18,086 nt of DNA from Clostridiaceae bacterium (GTDB lineage Bacteria > Bacillota > Clostridia > Saccharofermentanales > Fastidiosipilaceae): positions 1 through 18,086 of the forward strand of contig JAAYZH010000318.1 of the NCBI GenBank assembly GCA_012514965.1. Direction: 5' to 3'. Below are positions 1-6,566 of the stretch, piece by piece; positions within the stretch are counted from its first letter, which is position 1; the number at the start of each line of letters is the position of its first letter. Under the pieces are notes generated by a model. That model saw only the letters and a program-made list of their open reading frames with translations. It was not told the DNA's origin and ran no database searches. The position numbers were made by a program, and so were the translations under genes.

Positions 1-49
1 CGCGAATCACAAATTCAGCGGCCTTGGATCCATTTACACTATTATCCAT
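1..49 (-). CDS. N-terminal fragment of an unidentified protein, third gene of the dinB operon
   Basis: An ATG at 47-49 opens a reading frame that runs off the left edge with no stop. The 16 readable residues are MDNSVNGSKAAEFVIR. An AGAGGAT-type ribosome binding site sits about 7 bases upstream, and the gap from the preceding stop codon is only 27 bases with no terminator. It is therefore probably co-transcribed with dinB and the 86-aa gene and would fall under the same LexA control. The fragment is too short to assign a family or function. Confidence 0.5.
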   Translation of the reverse strand, partial: MDNSVNGSKAAEFVIR

Positions 50-76
50 AAATTATCCTCTCTTCTGAAGGGCTTG

Positions 77-337
77 TCAGCCTTCCATGAACCAGCGATT
101 CTCCTCGAGATATAGCTCCAAGGTCTGCTCGCGAATGCGACACAGATAACGTATGCCGCAGCCGCCCAGTTTGCGACTGGCCCCGGGTCTCACGTCCAAA
201 ATCCGGTCAATCGTATAATTCTCATCGCCTATTTTAACCACAAGCGGCTTAATCTGGCCAGTTGAACTGTAATACGCCCAGACAGGGACATATACTTTAC
301 CCGCGTGATCGTGATCTTGTGTAATTAGTTCGAGCAT
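77..337 (-). CDS. 86-aa hypothetical protein paired with the Y-family polymerase
   Basis: A small soluble protein of 86 residues with no signal peptide or membrane segment. Its start overlaps the end of dinB by 13 bases and has its own GGAGG site about 9 bases upstream of the ATG, so translation is probably coupled. The composition suggests a compact beta-rich fold: a first strand region around YVPVWAYY, a central block TIDRILDVRPG followed by GGCGIRYLCRI, and an aromatic end ENRWFMEG. From memory, small proteins with a similar layout (input strand, 'IDRVLDVR', 'RY.CRI', 'E.RWF') sit next to DinB-like polymerases in other Clostridia; I cannot verify this by search. It is not the YolD type of polymerase partner known from Bacillus. 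A role as an accessory or regulator of the polymerase is inference from position only. Confidence 0.8.
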   Translation of the reverse strand: MLELITQDHDHAGKVYVPVWAYYSSTGQIKPLVVKIGDENYTIDRILDVRPGASRKLGGCGIRYLCRIREQTLELYLEENRWFMEG

Positions 338-1587
338 ATCTTCTCTCCTCCCTTAAGAAATGAAATTGGGGCTATCACGTGCGATCGTTTTGCATCCATC
401 TTGCCAAGCTCATCTCGCAAAAGATAAGCTCGGCGTACCGAAACATAGCCAAAACGGGATCGCAGATGATCAATGGCTCTATCGATGCGGGCATATTGCT
501 CGCGACGCTGGCGGTCGGGCAAAAAATTCAGCTGCTCTGGATCTGCCGGGGATAGTTTCTCGGCACGAAGACCCATACTGCGAATCGGATGCTTCTGCAA
601 ATAATTCTTGTGGTAGATCTCTAAGGCTGCCCCGACAATCTCCAGGGTCAAATCGGTAGGCTGGCTGAGCTTCATCTGCCAGCCCAAGCTAAACAGGTCG
701 GTATCCCTGATGCTGATTGATACACAGGCAGTCTGCAGTCCTTGTTCGCGCAGACGAGCCGCCACAGACTCTCCCAGCGCATAGAAAATCAGCTTAACAT
801 CCTCGTCCCCTACCAAGTCCCGCGGCGTTGTCACACTATTGCCCACTGACTTAACAATGCTTGCTTCATCCTGCTCCGCTACCGCGGAGCTGTCCTCACC
901 GCGGGCAAAATGCCACAGCATCAAGCCGACTTTGCCCAAACGCTCTTGCAGCCAATCCGGTGAACTTACGGCCAGATCACCGATCGTGTAAATCCCCGCA
1001 TGCTGAAACTTCCGCTTCGTAGCCGGACCCACGTAGAGCAACTCCCCCACCGGAAGCGGCCAGACTCTCTGCCGGTAATTATCCGGGGTAATGACCGTGG
1101 TACCGTCCGGCTTATTCATATCGCTGCCTAGTTTCGCAAAAATCTTATTCCAGGAGACACCGATCGAAACCGTCACGCCAAGCTCTTCAATAATGCGTAC
1201 ATGTAACTCCTCTGCCAAACGGCTGGCCTCAAAAAAATCCATGTCTCTCCCGCTCAAATCAAGCCAGCATTCATCCAGACCAAATGACTCAACCTTCGGA
1301 GTGTAGGAACGATAAATCTGTCTGGCCAAGTTCGAATAACGCATGTAGAGCGGATAATCCGCGGAAATAATCTCCAAACCAGGGCACTTCTGCCTGGCCT
1401 GCCACAAGGCCTCCCCGGTCTTGACGCCAAAACGCTTGGCGTATTCGTTCTTCGCTAAAACAATCCCGTGGCGCTTCTCAGCATCGCCGCCGACAGCCAA
1501 AGGCAAGCCGCGCAGCTCAGGGTGATACATACACTCTACGGCAGCATAAAAGCTGTTCATATCAACATGTAAAATGATTCTGGCCAC
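325..1587 (-). CDS. dinB: Y-family DNA polymerase IV (DinB), translesion synthesis
   Basis: Error-prone translesion polymerase. From the GTG at 1585-1587 the protein is 420 aa. Palm-domain residues are visible: the N-terminal metal aspartate in ILHVDMNSFYAA (D9) and the catalytic pair in SFGLDECWLDLS (D105, E106). A helix-hairpin-helix region (YVGPATKRKFQHAGIYTIGD) and a little-finger domain follow. Near the C-terminus EQLNFLPD (about 352-357) fits a sliding-clamp-binding motif of the QLxLF type. I chose GTG because GAGGAGG lies 8 bases upstream at 1596-1602, and family members start just before ILHVDMN. The farther ATG at 1612-1614 lies inside the LexA operator and has no ribosome binding site. 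First gene of an SOS-type operon; its end overlaps the 86-aa gene. Confidence 0.95.
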   Translation of the reverse strand: MARIILHVDMNSFYAAVECMYHPELRGLPLAVGGDAEKRHGIVLAKNEYAKRFGVKTGEALWQARQKCPGLEIISADYPLYMRYSNLARQIYRSYTPKVESFGLDECWLDLSGRDMDFFEASRLAEELHVRIIEELGVTVSIGVSWNKIFAKLGSDMNKPDGTTVITPDNYRQRVWPLPVGELLYVGPATKRKFQHAGIYTIGDLAVSSPDWLQERLGKVGLMLWHFARGEDSSAVAEQDEASIVKSVGNSVTTPRDLVGDEDVKLIFYALGESVAARLREQGLQTACVSISIRDTDLFSLGWQMKLSQPTDLTLEIVGAALEIYHKNYLQKHPIRSMGLRAEKLSPADPEQLNFLPDRQRREQYARIDRAIDHLRSRFGYVSVRRAYLLRDELGKMDAKRSHVIAPISFLKGGEKICSN

Positions 1588-1607
1588 CTGACTCGCCTCC
1601 TCAAAAA

Positions 1608-1621
1608 CGAACATTTGTTCT
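1608..1621 (-). promoter_or_regulatory. LexA operator (SOS box) of the dinB operon
   Basis: On the minus strand the site reads AGAACAAATGTTCG, matching the Gram-positive LexA consensus CGAACRNRYGTTCG at all defined positions except the first. The inner GAAC...GTTC arms are perfect. It begins 7 bases downstream of the -10 hexamer, so it covers the likely transcription start, and it lies just before the GAGGAGG ribosome binding site of dinB. LexA bound here would block transcription until DNA damage. Confidence 0.88.
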
Positions 1622-1627
1622 TATTTC

Positions 1628-1656
1628 ATGGTAAGAGCCGGTCCAACATTCGTCAA
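1628..1656 (-). promoter_or_regulatory. Sigma-A type promoter of the dinB operon
   Basis: On the minus strand TTGACG (1651-1656, 5 of 6 to consensus) is followed after exactly 17 bases by TACCAT (1628-1633, 4 of 6). The predicted transcription start falls at or beside the LexA operator. Spacing and position relative to the operator and the gene support it. Confidence 0.65.
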
Positions 1657-1693
1657 GAGTTGAATCTGTAAATTTTTCGGGAGGGAATTTTAT

Positions 1694-1740
1694 GGGACAC
1701 AAAGGGACACAAAGGGCTAAAAGGGCTAAAAGGGCTAAAA
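1694..1740. repeat. Two adjoining short tandem repeats between smpB and dinB
   Basis: Two copies of GGGACACAAA (1694-1713) run directly into three perfect copies of GGGCTAAAA (1714-1740). The two units share the GGG...AAA frame. The last copy supplies the A-run that reads as the T-tract of the smpB terminator on the minus strand. No coding potential; probably slippage-generated and length-variable. Confidence 0.85.
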
Positions 1741-1767
1741 AGACGGCACCTCCTGAGATGTGCCGCC
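1737..1767 (-). terminator. Rho-independent terminator after smpB
   Basis: On the minus strand GGCGGCAC (1760-1767) pairs with GTGCCGTC (1742-1749), with one G-U pair and a 10-base loop. TTTTT follows directly (1737-1741). It starts about 10 bases after the smpB stop and ends the U32-dut-tsaD-smpB transcript before the dinB promoter. Confidence 0.8.
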
Positions 1768-1776
1768 TGATACTGT

Positions 1777-2259
1777 TTACGAGAAATTTGCCGCCCGACC
1801 ACGTTCCTTGAGTGTGCGGGCAATATCACGGTCGGCATCCTGTTTCGCCCGGGTCTCGCGCTTGTCATAAAGCTTCTTGCCCTTGCAGACGCCCAGCTCG
1901 AGCTTAACCCGGCTGTCTTTGAAATAAATCTTAAGCGGAACAAGCGTGAGTCCATCTTGCTGTACACGGCCGGCGAGCCTGTAAATTTCGCGCTTGTGCA
2001 TCAGGAGTTTACGGGCACGCAGAGGATCCTTGTTAAACCGATTCCCTTGCTCGTAGGGGGCAATGTGCCAGCCTTGGACGAAAAGCTCCATGTCTTTGAC
2101 ACTGACATAGCTGTCGCTTAACGTAGACTTGCCCTGGCGCAGGGACTTGACCTCCGTGCCGGTAAGTTCGACGCCTGCTTCATACGTCTCCAGCACAAAA
2201 TAATCGTGCCGGGCCTTGCGATTCTCGCTGATGATCTTAATTCCTTGTTGTTTAGCCAC
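1777..2259 (-). CDS. smpB: SsrA-binding protein SmpB
   Basis: Binds tmRNA and brings it to stalled ribosomes for trans-translation. The 160-aa length is normal. Typical features are the N-terminal NRKARHDYFVLETYEAGVELTGTEVKSLR block, the strand with HIAPYEQGNRFNKDP, the KIYFKDSRVKLELGVCKGKKLYDKRE block, and the basic tail that folds into the empty mRNA channel. It starts with GTG at 2257-2259; GGAGGA lies 8 bases upstream. It is 27 bases downstream of tsaD and is the last gene before a terminator, so it is the distal gene of the operon. No tmRNA gene is visible beside it. Confidence 0.97.
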   Translation of the reverse strand: MAKQQGIKIISENRKARHDYFVLETYEAGVELTGTEVKSLRQGKSTLSDSYVSVKDMELFVQGWHIAPYEQGNRFNKDPLRARKLLMHKREIYRLAGRVQQDGLTLVPLKIYFKDSRVKLELGVCKGKKLYDKRETRAKQDADRDIARTLKERGRAANFS

Positions 2260-2286
2260 GTAATGTGTCCTCCGCTAGAACCGTAA

Positions 2287-3357
2287 TTATACTGGATTCC
2301 CGGCCGGAGTGCGAATCCCGCTGAAATCTTCCAGGCGCAAAGAGGCTTTGGCATCGAGAGTGAGATCTGCCTCAGGGAAGCCTGCCATGGCCATGAATCC
2401 GCCCAGAGAGGCGATCATAAGGGCGTTGTCCGTACAGAGCACCGGCGGCGGTACGAAGAAGCGCAGAGCATTGGCACTGGCCGCGCGGGCAAACTCAGCG
2501 CGCAAAGCCGAATTCGCTGCTACACCACCGGCGACAGCGATCTTGTCGACACCGCAGCGGCGGGCCGCCTCTACAGTGTGCTCGACCAGAACTTCAACAA
2601 TCGCATGCTGGTAAGAGGCGCAAAAGTCGGGGCGCGAAAAGAGATCCCAGGTATCGACTCCCTTGTTCTTCGCAGTCTGGCTCAGTTTTTGGACAAAATT
2701 GAGAGCCGCTGTTTTGAGGCCGCTAAAAGAAAAATCCAGCTCATTGCCGCTGAGCTTGCTCTTGGGGAAAACAATCGCTTCCGGATTGCCGCCGCGCGCT
2801 TCCTTGTCTACTTTGGGGCCGCCGGGATAACCCAGGCCGATCGCGCGGGCAATCTTGTCAAAGGCCTCCCCGGCCGCATCGTCGCGGGTCCGGCCGAGTA
2901 CCTTGTAGTGCGTGGGATCTTCGACCAGGAGAATGTGGCTGTGCCCGCCCGAAGCCACCAGGCAGACAAAAGGCGGCTCCAGCTCTGGATAGGTCAGTAA
3001 ATTTGCAGTCACATGGCCGGCGATGTGGTGAACGGCGTACAAGGGCTTGCCCGTAGAAAAGCTCAAGGCTTTCGCCGCGGCTACCCCGACCAAAAGCGCG
3101 CCGACCAGGCCGGGTCCGTAGGTCACGGCAATTGCGTCAATCTCCGCAAGGGTGAGACCGGCCTCGGTCAGTGCCTCCGAAATCACCGGTACAATGGCTT
3201 TAATATGTTCGCGCGAAGCAATCTCAGGAACCACGCCGCCAAAATGGCTGTGCAAATCCGCCTGCGAAGCAATAACCGAAGAGAGAATCTCCCGACCGTC
3301 CTTGACCACGGCAGCCGCCGTCTCGTCACATGAACTTTCAATACCTAAAACAATCAT
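2287..3357 (-). CDS. tsaD: tRNA N6-adenosine threonylcarbamoyltransferase TsaD
   Basis: Transfers the threonylcarbamoyl group from TC-AMP to A37 of ANN-decoding tRNAs (t6A), working with TsaB and TsaE, which are not in this window. The 356 aa cover the full ASKHA-fold protein. Visible signatures are the N-terminal LGIESSCDETAAAVV, the metal ligands H111 and H115 in AVHHIAGH, the GGVAANSALR nucleotide-binding block near 277-286, and D310 in CTDNALMIA as the third metal ligand. Start is ATG with only a weak GCGGGT site upstream. It lies 60 bases after dut and 27 before smpB. Nothing looks damaged. Confidence 0.97.
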   Translation of the reverse strand: MIVLGIESSCDETAAAVVKDGREILSSVIASQADLHSHFGGVVPEIASREHIKAIVPVISEALTEAGLTLAEIDAIAVTYGPGLVGALLVGVAAAKALSFSTGKPLYAVHHIAGHVTANLLTYPELEPPFVCLVASGGHSHILLVEDPTHYKVLGRTRDDAAGEAFDKIARAIGLGYPGGPKVDKEARGGNPEAIVFPKSKLSGNELDFSFSGLKTAALNFVQKLSQTAKNKGVDTWDLFSRPDFCASYQHAIVEVLVEHTVEAARRCGVDKIAVAGGVAANSALRAEFARAASANALRFFVPPPVLCTDNALMIASLGGFMAMAGFPEADLTLDAKASLRLEDFSGIRTPAGNPV

Positions 3358-3417
3358 AATACCCGCTATAATAGCGCAATTCCTGACAAGATGACAGGCG
3401 ATGCTACGATAAAAATT

Positions 3418-3939
3418 TTACAATACTTCTTCCCGGCGCAGTCCGCTGCTGCCAAAACCGCCGCCGCGATTCTGCGTACCGCCTTCAGAGAACTCCGTCA
3501 CCGCCACTGGTTCGCCCTGGCTGACCGGTGCCAGCACCATCTGAGCGATACGGTCTCCTACCCGAATCTGATAAGCCCCGCCCCGGTTTTGCTTCTCGCC
3601 TACATCAAGCTGAAGAACTTCCCCGCCGGTTTTCAAAGGCGAAGAATTATAGAGCAGAATTTTGAGCTCGTCTTTGTAACCGCTGTCGATGGTGCCGGGA
3701 CTATTGGGCAGGCGCAGGCGAGTGTGGAGCGACAAGCCGCTGCGAGGGCGAATTTGCACCTCATAGCCCGGCGGGATTTGCATCACCAGCCCTGTGGGCA
3801 CAGCCACTGTTTCTTCTGGTTGCAGCAGTACGGCTTCGGCCGCGCAAAGATCCATACCGGCATCTCCGGGTCTGGCATAGAAAGGCAGCACTGCCCCTTC
3901 TCTTATCTTCTTGATTTCTAGTCGCACTTTTTGTTCCAT
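3418..3939 (-). CDS. dut: dUTP diphosphatase (dUTPase), with an insertion between motifs 3 and 4
   Basis: Hydrolyses dUTP to dUMP and pyrophosphate, keeping uracil out of DNA and feeding dTMP synthesis; the family is trimeric. All five motifs are present: PGDAGMDL (24-31), RPRSGLSL (64-71), the catalytic GTIDSGYKDE (82-91, with D85), RVGDRIAQ (126-133) and the C-terminal RGGGFGSSG (158-166), the flexible arm that closes over the active site. At 173 aa it is longer than the usual 145-155. Most of the excess lies between motifs 3 and 4 (about 101-125), where a loop rich in G, E, Q and N replaces a short turn. Start ATG has GAGGA 6 bases upstream. Located between the U32 gene (40-base gap) and tsaD. 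Confidence 0.95.
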   Translation of the reverse strand: MEQKVRLEIKKIREGAVLPFYARPGDAGMDLCAAEAVLLQPEETVAVPTGLVMQIPPGYEVQIRPRSGLSLHTRLRLPNSPGTIDSGYKDELKILLYNSSPLKTGGEVLQLDVGEKQNRGGAYQIRVGDRIAQMVLAPVSQGEPVAVTEFSEGGTQNRGGGFGSSGLRREEVL

Positions 3940-3979
3940 GATTCATCCTCTATACATTCGTTTTCAATACGCAAGCCGG

Positions 3980-6379
3980 TCACCGGCGTAATTCGCGCAG
4001 GATATCTGCCATACGGCCCTCGCTTTCATCCGTGAAGACCACAAGTGGAGTAATATTGGCATTTTTGGCCAAAACACGGCTGATCACAGGGGTCAAAGGC
4101 AACGCCTCGGACTGCCACACCTCAAAAGCACAGGCCAGTTCGCGGCGAGGACGCAAAGGGAAAACCCGGTCACGGCCATCAGCAAAACTAAACTGAGCCT
4201 CCCTGCACAAGGTGCACCCTTCCGCTCCCCGACTAAAGCCCACAGGACAAAAGCGGGTAAACATGGATTGTGTCCTGCCATAGGCCCACAGCAAGGCATG
4301 CATGTCTGTTTCGACGCCAATCCACTCCGCCAGATCAGCGCTCTCAGGTGCCTCGAGTTCGGGTGACGGCAGACCATGTGTAAAGCCTTCAGCAGCAAGC
4401 GCGCGGGCACTCTCCCTGTTCCACAAGTGGTTGCCTTGCCAGCTGATCAGCGCCAGAGACTTTAGGCCTAAGCGATCGGCAAGGCCGGGCAAGCCTGAAG
4501 GGCCGGCAGCCAAAGCCTGCAAGCCGGCCGTATGCAGACGTTGCAAGCCCTGTTCGATAAAATCAGCGACTTCAGGAATACGTTCGGGCGGCAGCAAAGC
4601 TCCGATACCCGATTTCGCATGCAGTTTTTGCGAAAGTTCAGTGAATCCAGCTGCGTCAAGCCCGGCTAGTTCACCGGCCGGCAACAGCAACAGCAGCGGT
4701 TCCGCAGCCAGCACAGCCGGAATGCTCTCACCCAGACGCCAAAAAGGCAAGGTCACGATGAGCGGCCAGTCCTGATAGGCAAACTGCTTAGTGCGCGTTT
4801 CGGCAGCCGCCACAGTCTCCTGTAGCTTCGCAGGGCGGATCTTCCCGAGTTCTGCCAAGGCCGAGCGTCGCAGACGATTCAGATCGCTGATACGCCAGGC
4901 CGGGCATTTCTCAATCGTAATATCACCGGTTGTATAAGGACTGTCGCCTAGCTTGCTGAGCTGTTCACGGCAGCGTTCTGCAGAGATCTCCTTCTCTGTT
5001 ACGCCGGGCGCCGGATCGAGCACACGTTCATCGACTTCAATCTCTTTTGACGCTTCATTCAGACGCAGGACGATACGACCGGCTGAATCTTGTGTAAGGG
5101 TGATGGACAGAGGTGTTTTGCGACGCTCTCTGCCCTTCGCTGCTTGCTCCGGTACGGAAACCTGGCTCATCTGCCAAACGTCGAGCGGAAGGCTCAGCTT
5201 ACGCAAAATTTGCGGATGGAAGCCTTGCAGACGAATCGTGCGAGACATGTCCCCCGCTGCAACCACGCCGCAGGGAGCCGACGCTGCGTCGCTGCCGTCC
5301 GGCAAGCGCAACGTGATCTGGCTGCCCGGCTGCGGTAAATAGTCAGGCGGCAGCGCGGGTGAGCGGAAAAACTCCAGACTGCCCTTGTCCGCTTTGACCT
5401 CGGATACAACACCCAAAAAGACGCCTTGGTGTCCGGTATGCGGGCCGCTGAGAAAATTCTTGTCCCGTCGGTCGCTCCAGAATTGTTGATTAAACGCGCC
5501 CCCGCGGTTAAAAGCGACAAGCAGACTGCGCTCCCGGTCTTCTGTCAATACTGAAGCAGGCTGCAACTGCTTTGCCAATTCAGCCAAGGCGCTGCGATAC
5601 ACGGCCGTCACCTGGCCCACATAATCGGGCCGGCGCAATCTGCCCTCAATTTTGAGTGAGTCAACGCCGGTTTCCATAACCTTATTCAAAATGGTGAAAG
5701 CACCCAGATCTTTCGGTGACAGCCATGGACCTTCGCCGCGAAAGGCTTCGCCATTACGCAAGATCCGGTAAGACATGCGGCAGCTTTGCGCGCAGTCCCC
5801 GCGATTGGCGCTGCGACCGCCCATAAAGTGACTCATATGGCATTGGCCGGACACACTCACGCAAAGAGCGCCGTGAATGAAAACCTCTGTCTCAATCTTC
5901 CGTTCATGAGCAAAAGCTGTCAGCTCACGAATTTCTTCGATCGCAAGTTCACGAGGCAAAACCACGCGGCGGCACCCCAAGGCCGCGTACGCGACGATCG
6001 CTTCCTCTGTACCGGCTGTGCATTGCGTGCTGGCATGGACAGCAAGCTCCGGTATGCGCCGGGCCAGGCACCTCATTAGGCCTCTGTCCTGCACGATGCA
6101 GGCGTCTACGCCGATCTCATGGGCAAAGGAGGCCAAAGCAACGGCTTCTTCAAGCTCTTCATCATGGAGCAAAATATTCAGTGTAAGGTATACTTTTGCC
6201 CCGCGTTTGTGGGCCAGGTCCACAAGCTCTCGCAGCTCTTCTTGGGTGAATTGAGCTTTATCCCCACGGGCGTTCAGACGTCCGGAGCCGAGGTAGATGG
6301 CATCCGCGCCGGAGTCCAGAGCTGCCAGGAAACTTTCGCGGCTTCCGGCCGGAGCCAGTAATTCAGGAGTAGTATGCAT
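3980..6379 (-). CDS. U32 family protein with DUF3656-type extension (RlhA-like)
   Basis: A 799-aa protein of the former 'U32 peptidase' family. The N-terminal ELLAPAGSRESFLAALDSGADAIYLG is the classic TIM-barrel start. FIHGALCVSVSGQC followed by GDCAQSCR supplies four cysteines (C173, C180, C196, C200), the set that likely holds an Fe-S cluster. A long middle and C-terminal extension follows, with a second Cys group (C711, C722, C725). Characterised relatives are tRNA or rRNA hydroxylation proteins; E. coli RlhA, which carries the DUF3656 extension, is needed for 23S rRNA C2501 hydroxylation. Ribosomal RNA modification is the best inference, supported by co-transcription with tsaD and smpB; peptidase activity is doubtful. 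The ATG has a poor ribosome binding site, while a strong AGGAGG lies farther upstream (6415-6420) in front of an overlapping out-of-frame GTG. The N-terminus fits the family. Confidence 0.9.
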   Translation of the reverse strand: MHTTPELLAPAGSRESFLAALDSGADAIYLGSGRLNARGDKAQFTQEELRELVDLAHKRGAKVYLTLNILLHDEELEEAVALASFAHEIGVDACIVQDRGLMRCLARRIPELAVHASTQCTAGTEEAIVAYAALGCRRVVLPRELAIEEIRELTAFAHERKIETEVFIHGALCVSVSGQCHMSHFMGGRSANRGDCAQSCRMSYRILRNGEAFRGEGPWLSPKDLGAFTILNKVMETGVDSLKIEGRLRRPDYVGQVTAVYRSALAELAKQLQPASVLTEDRERSLLVAFNRGGAFNQQFWSDRRDKNFLSGPHTGHQGVFLGVVSEVKADKGSLEFFRSPALPPDYLPQPGSQITLRLPDGSDAASAPCGVVAAGDMSRTIRLQGFHPQILRKLSLPLDVWQMSQVSVPEQAAKGRERRKTPLSITLTQDSAGRIVLRLNEASKEIEVDERVLDPAPGVTEKEISAERCREQLSKLGDSPYTTGDITIEKCPAWRISDLNRLRRSALAELGKIRPAKLQETVAAAETRTKQFAYQDWPLIVTLPFWRLGESIPAVLAAEPLLLLLPAGELAGLDAAGFTELSQKLHAKSGIGALLPPERIPEVADFIEQGLQRLHTAGLQALAAGPSGLPGLADRLGLKSLALISWQGNHLWNRESARALAAEGFTHGLPSPELEAPESADLAEWIGVETDMHALLWAYGRTQSMFTRFCPVGFSRGAEGCTLCREAQFSFADGRDRVFPLRPRRELACAFEVWQSEALPLTPVISRVLAKNANITPLVVFTDESEGRMADILRELRR

Positions 6380-6408
6380 GGTTTTCTCACTTTCATTAAG
6401 GAGAACAC
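6274..6408 (-). other. Possible overlapping leader ORF (44 codons) before the U32 gene
   Basis: A GTG at 6406-6408 lies 6 bases downstream of a perfect AGGAGG (6415-6420) and opens 44 codons out of frame with the U32 gene, ending 105 bases inside it. The U32 ATG itself has only a weak site. The peptide resembles no family I know, and most of it is just the U32 coding sequence read in another frame. It may be chance, or a device that limits U32 translation. Confidence 0.2.
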
Positions 6409-6432
6409 TGCAGGCCTCCTTCGTGTGCGCTT

Positions 6433-6438
6433 ATTATA
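6433..6438 (-). promoter_or_regulatory. Putative -10 element for the U32-dut-tsaD-smpB operon
   Basis: On the minus strand this is a perfect TATAAT. The predicted transcript would start near 6426, giving a leader of about 47 bases that includes AGGAGG at 6415-6420. No convincing -35 hexamer is found at 16-18 bases, so an activator or a weak promoter is possible. Confidence 0.45.
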
Positions 6439-6566
6439 GTAGATTTCCGGCTTACCTGGTTGTATCACCACAATGCTTCTGCTCGTTCCGGTCAATCCGG
6501 TACCGGAGCCAAGACTCTTCTCTATTCCGCAAAAGAGCACTAAAATAGGCCTTAGGAGTGTGGTAT

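Noticed and set aside
1588..1776. tmRNA (ssrA) gene next to smpB
   Set aside because: The gap is under 200 bases and is explained by the terminator, repeats, dinB promoter and LexA box; no tRNA-like acceptor ends seen.
3382..3398. Imperfect palindrome between dut and tsaD as a terminator or operator
   Set aside because: One mismatch in a short stem, no T-tract and no known operator consensus.
3975..3987. Perfect inverted repeat GCCGGTCACCGGC at the U32 stop codon as a terminator
   Set aside because: No T-run follows on the minus strand (TTGCGTATTG); it is mostly coding sequence.
6541..6546. TAAAAT as a -10 box for patB
   Set aside because: Transcription would start about at the ribosome binding site (6554-6558), leaving almost no leader, and no -35 fits upstream.
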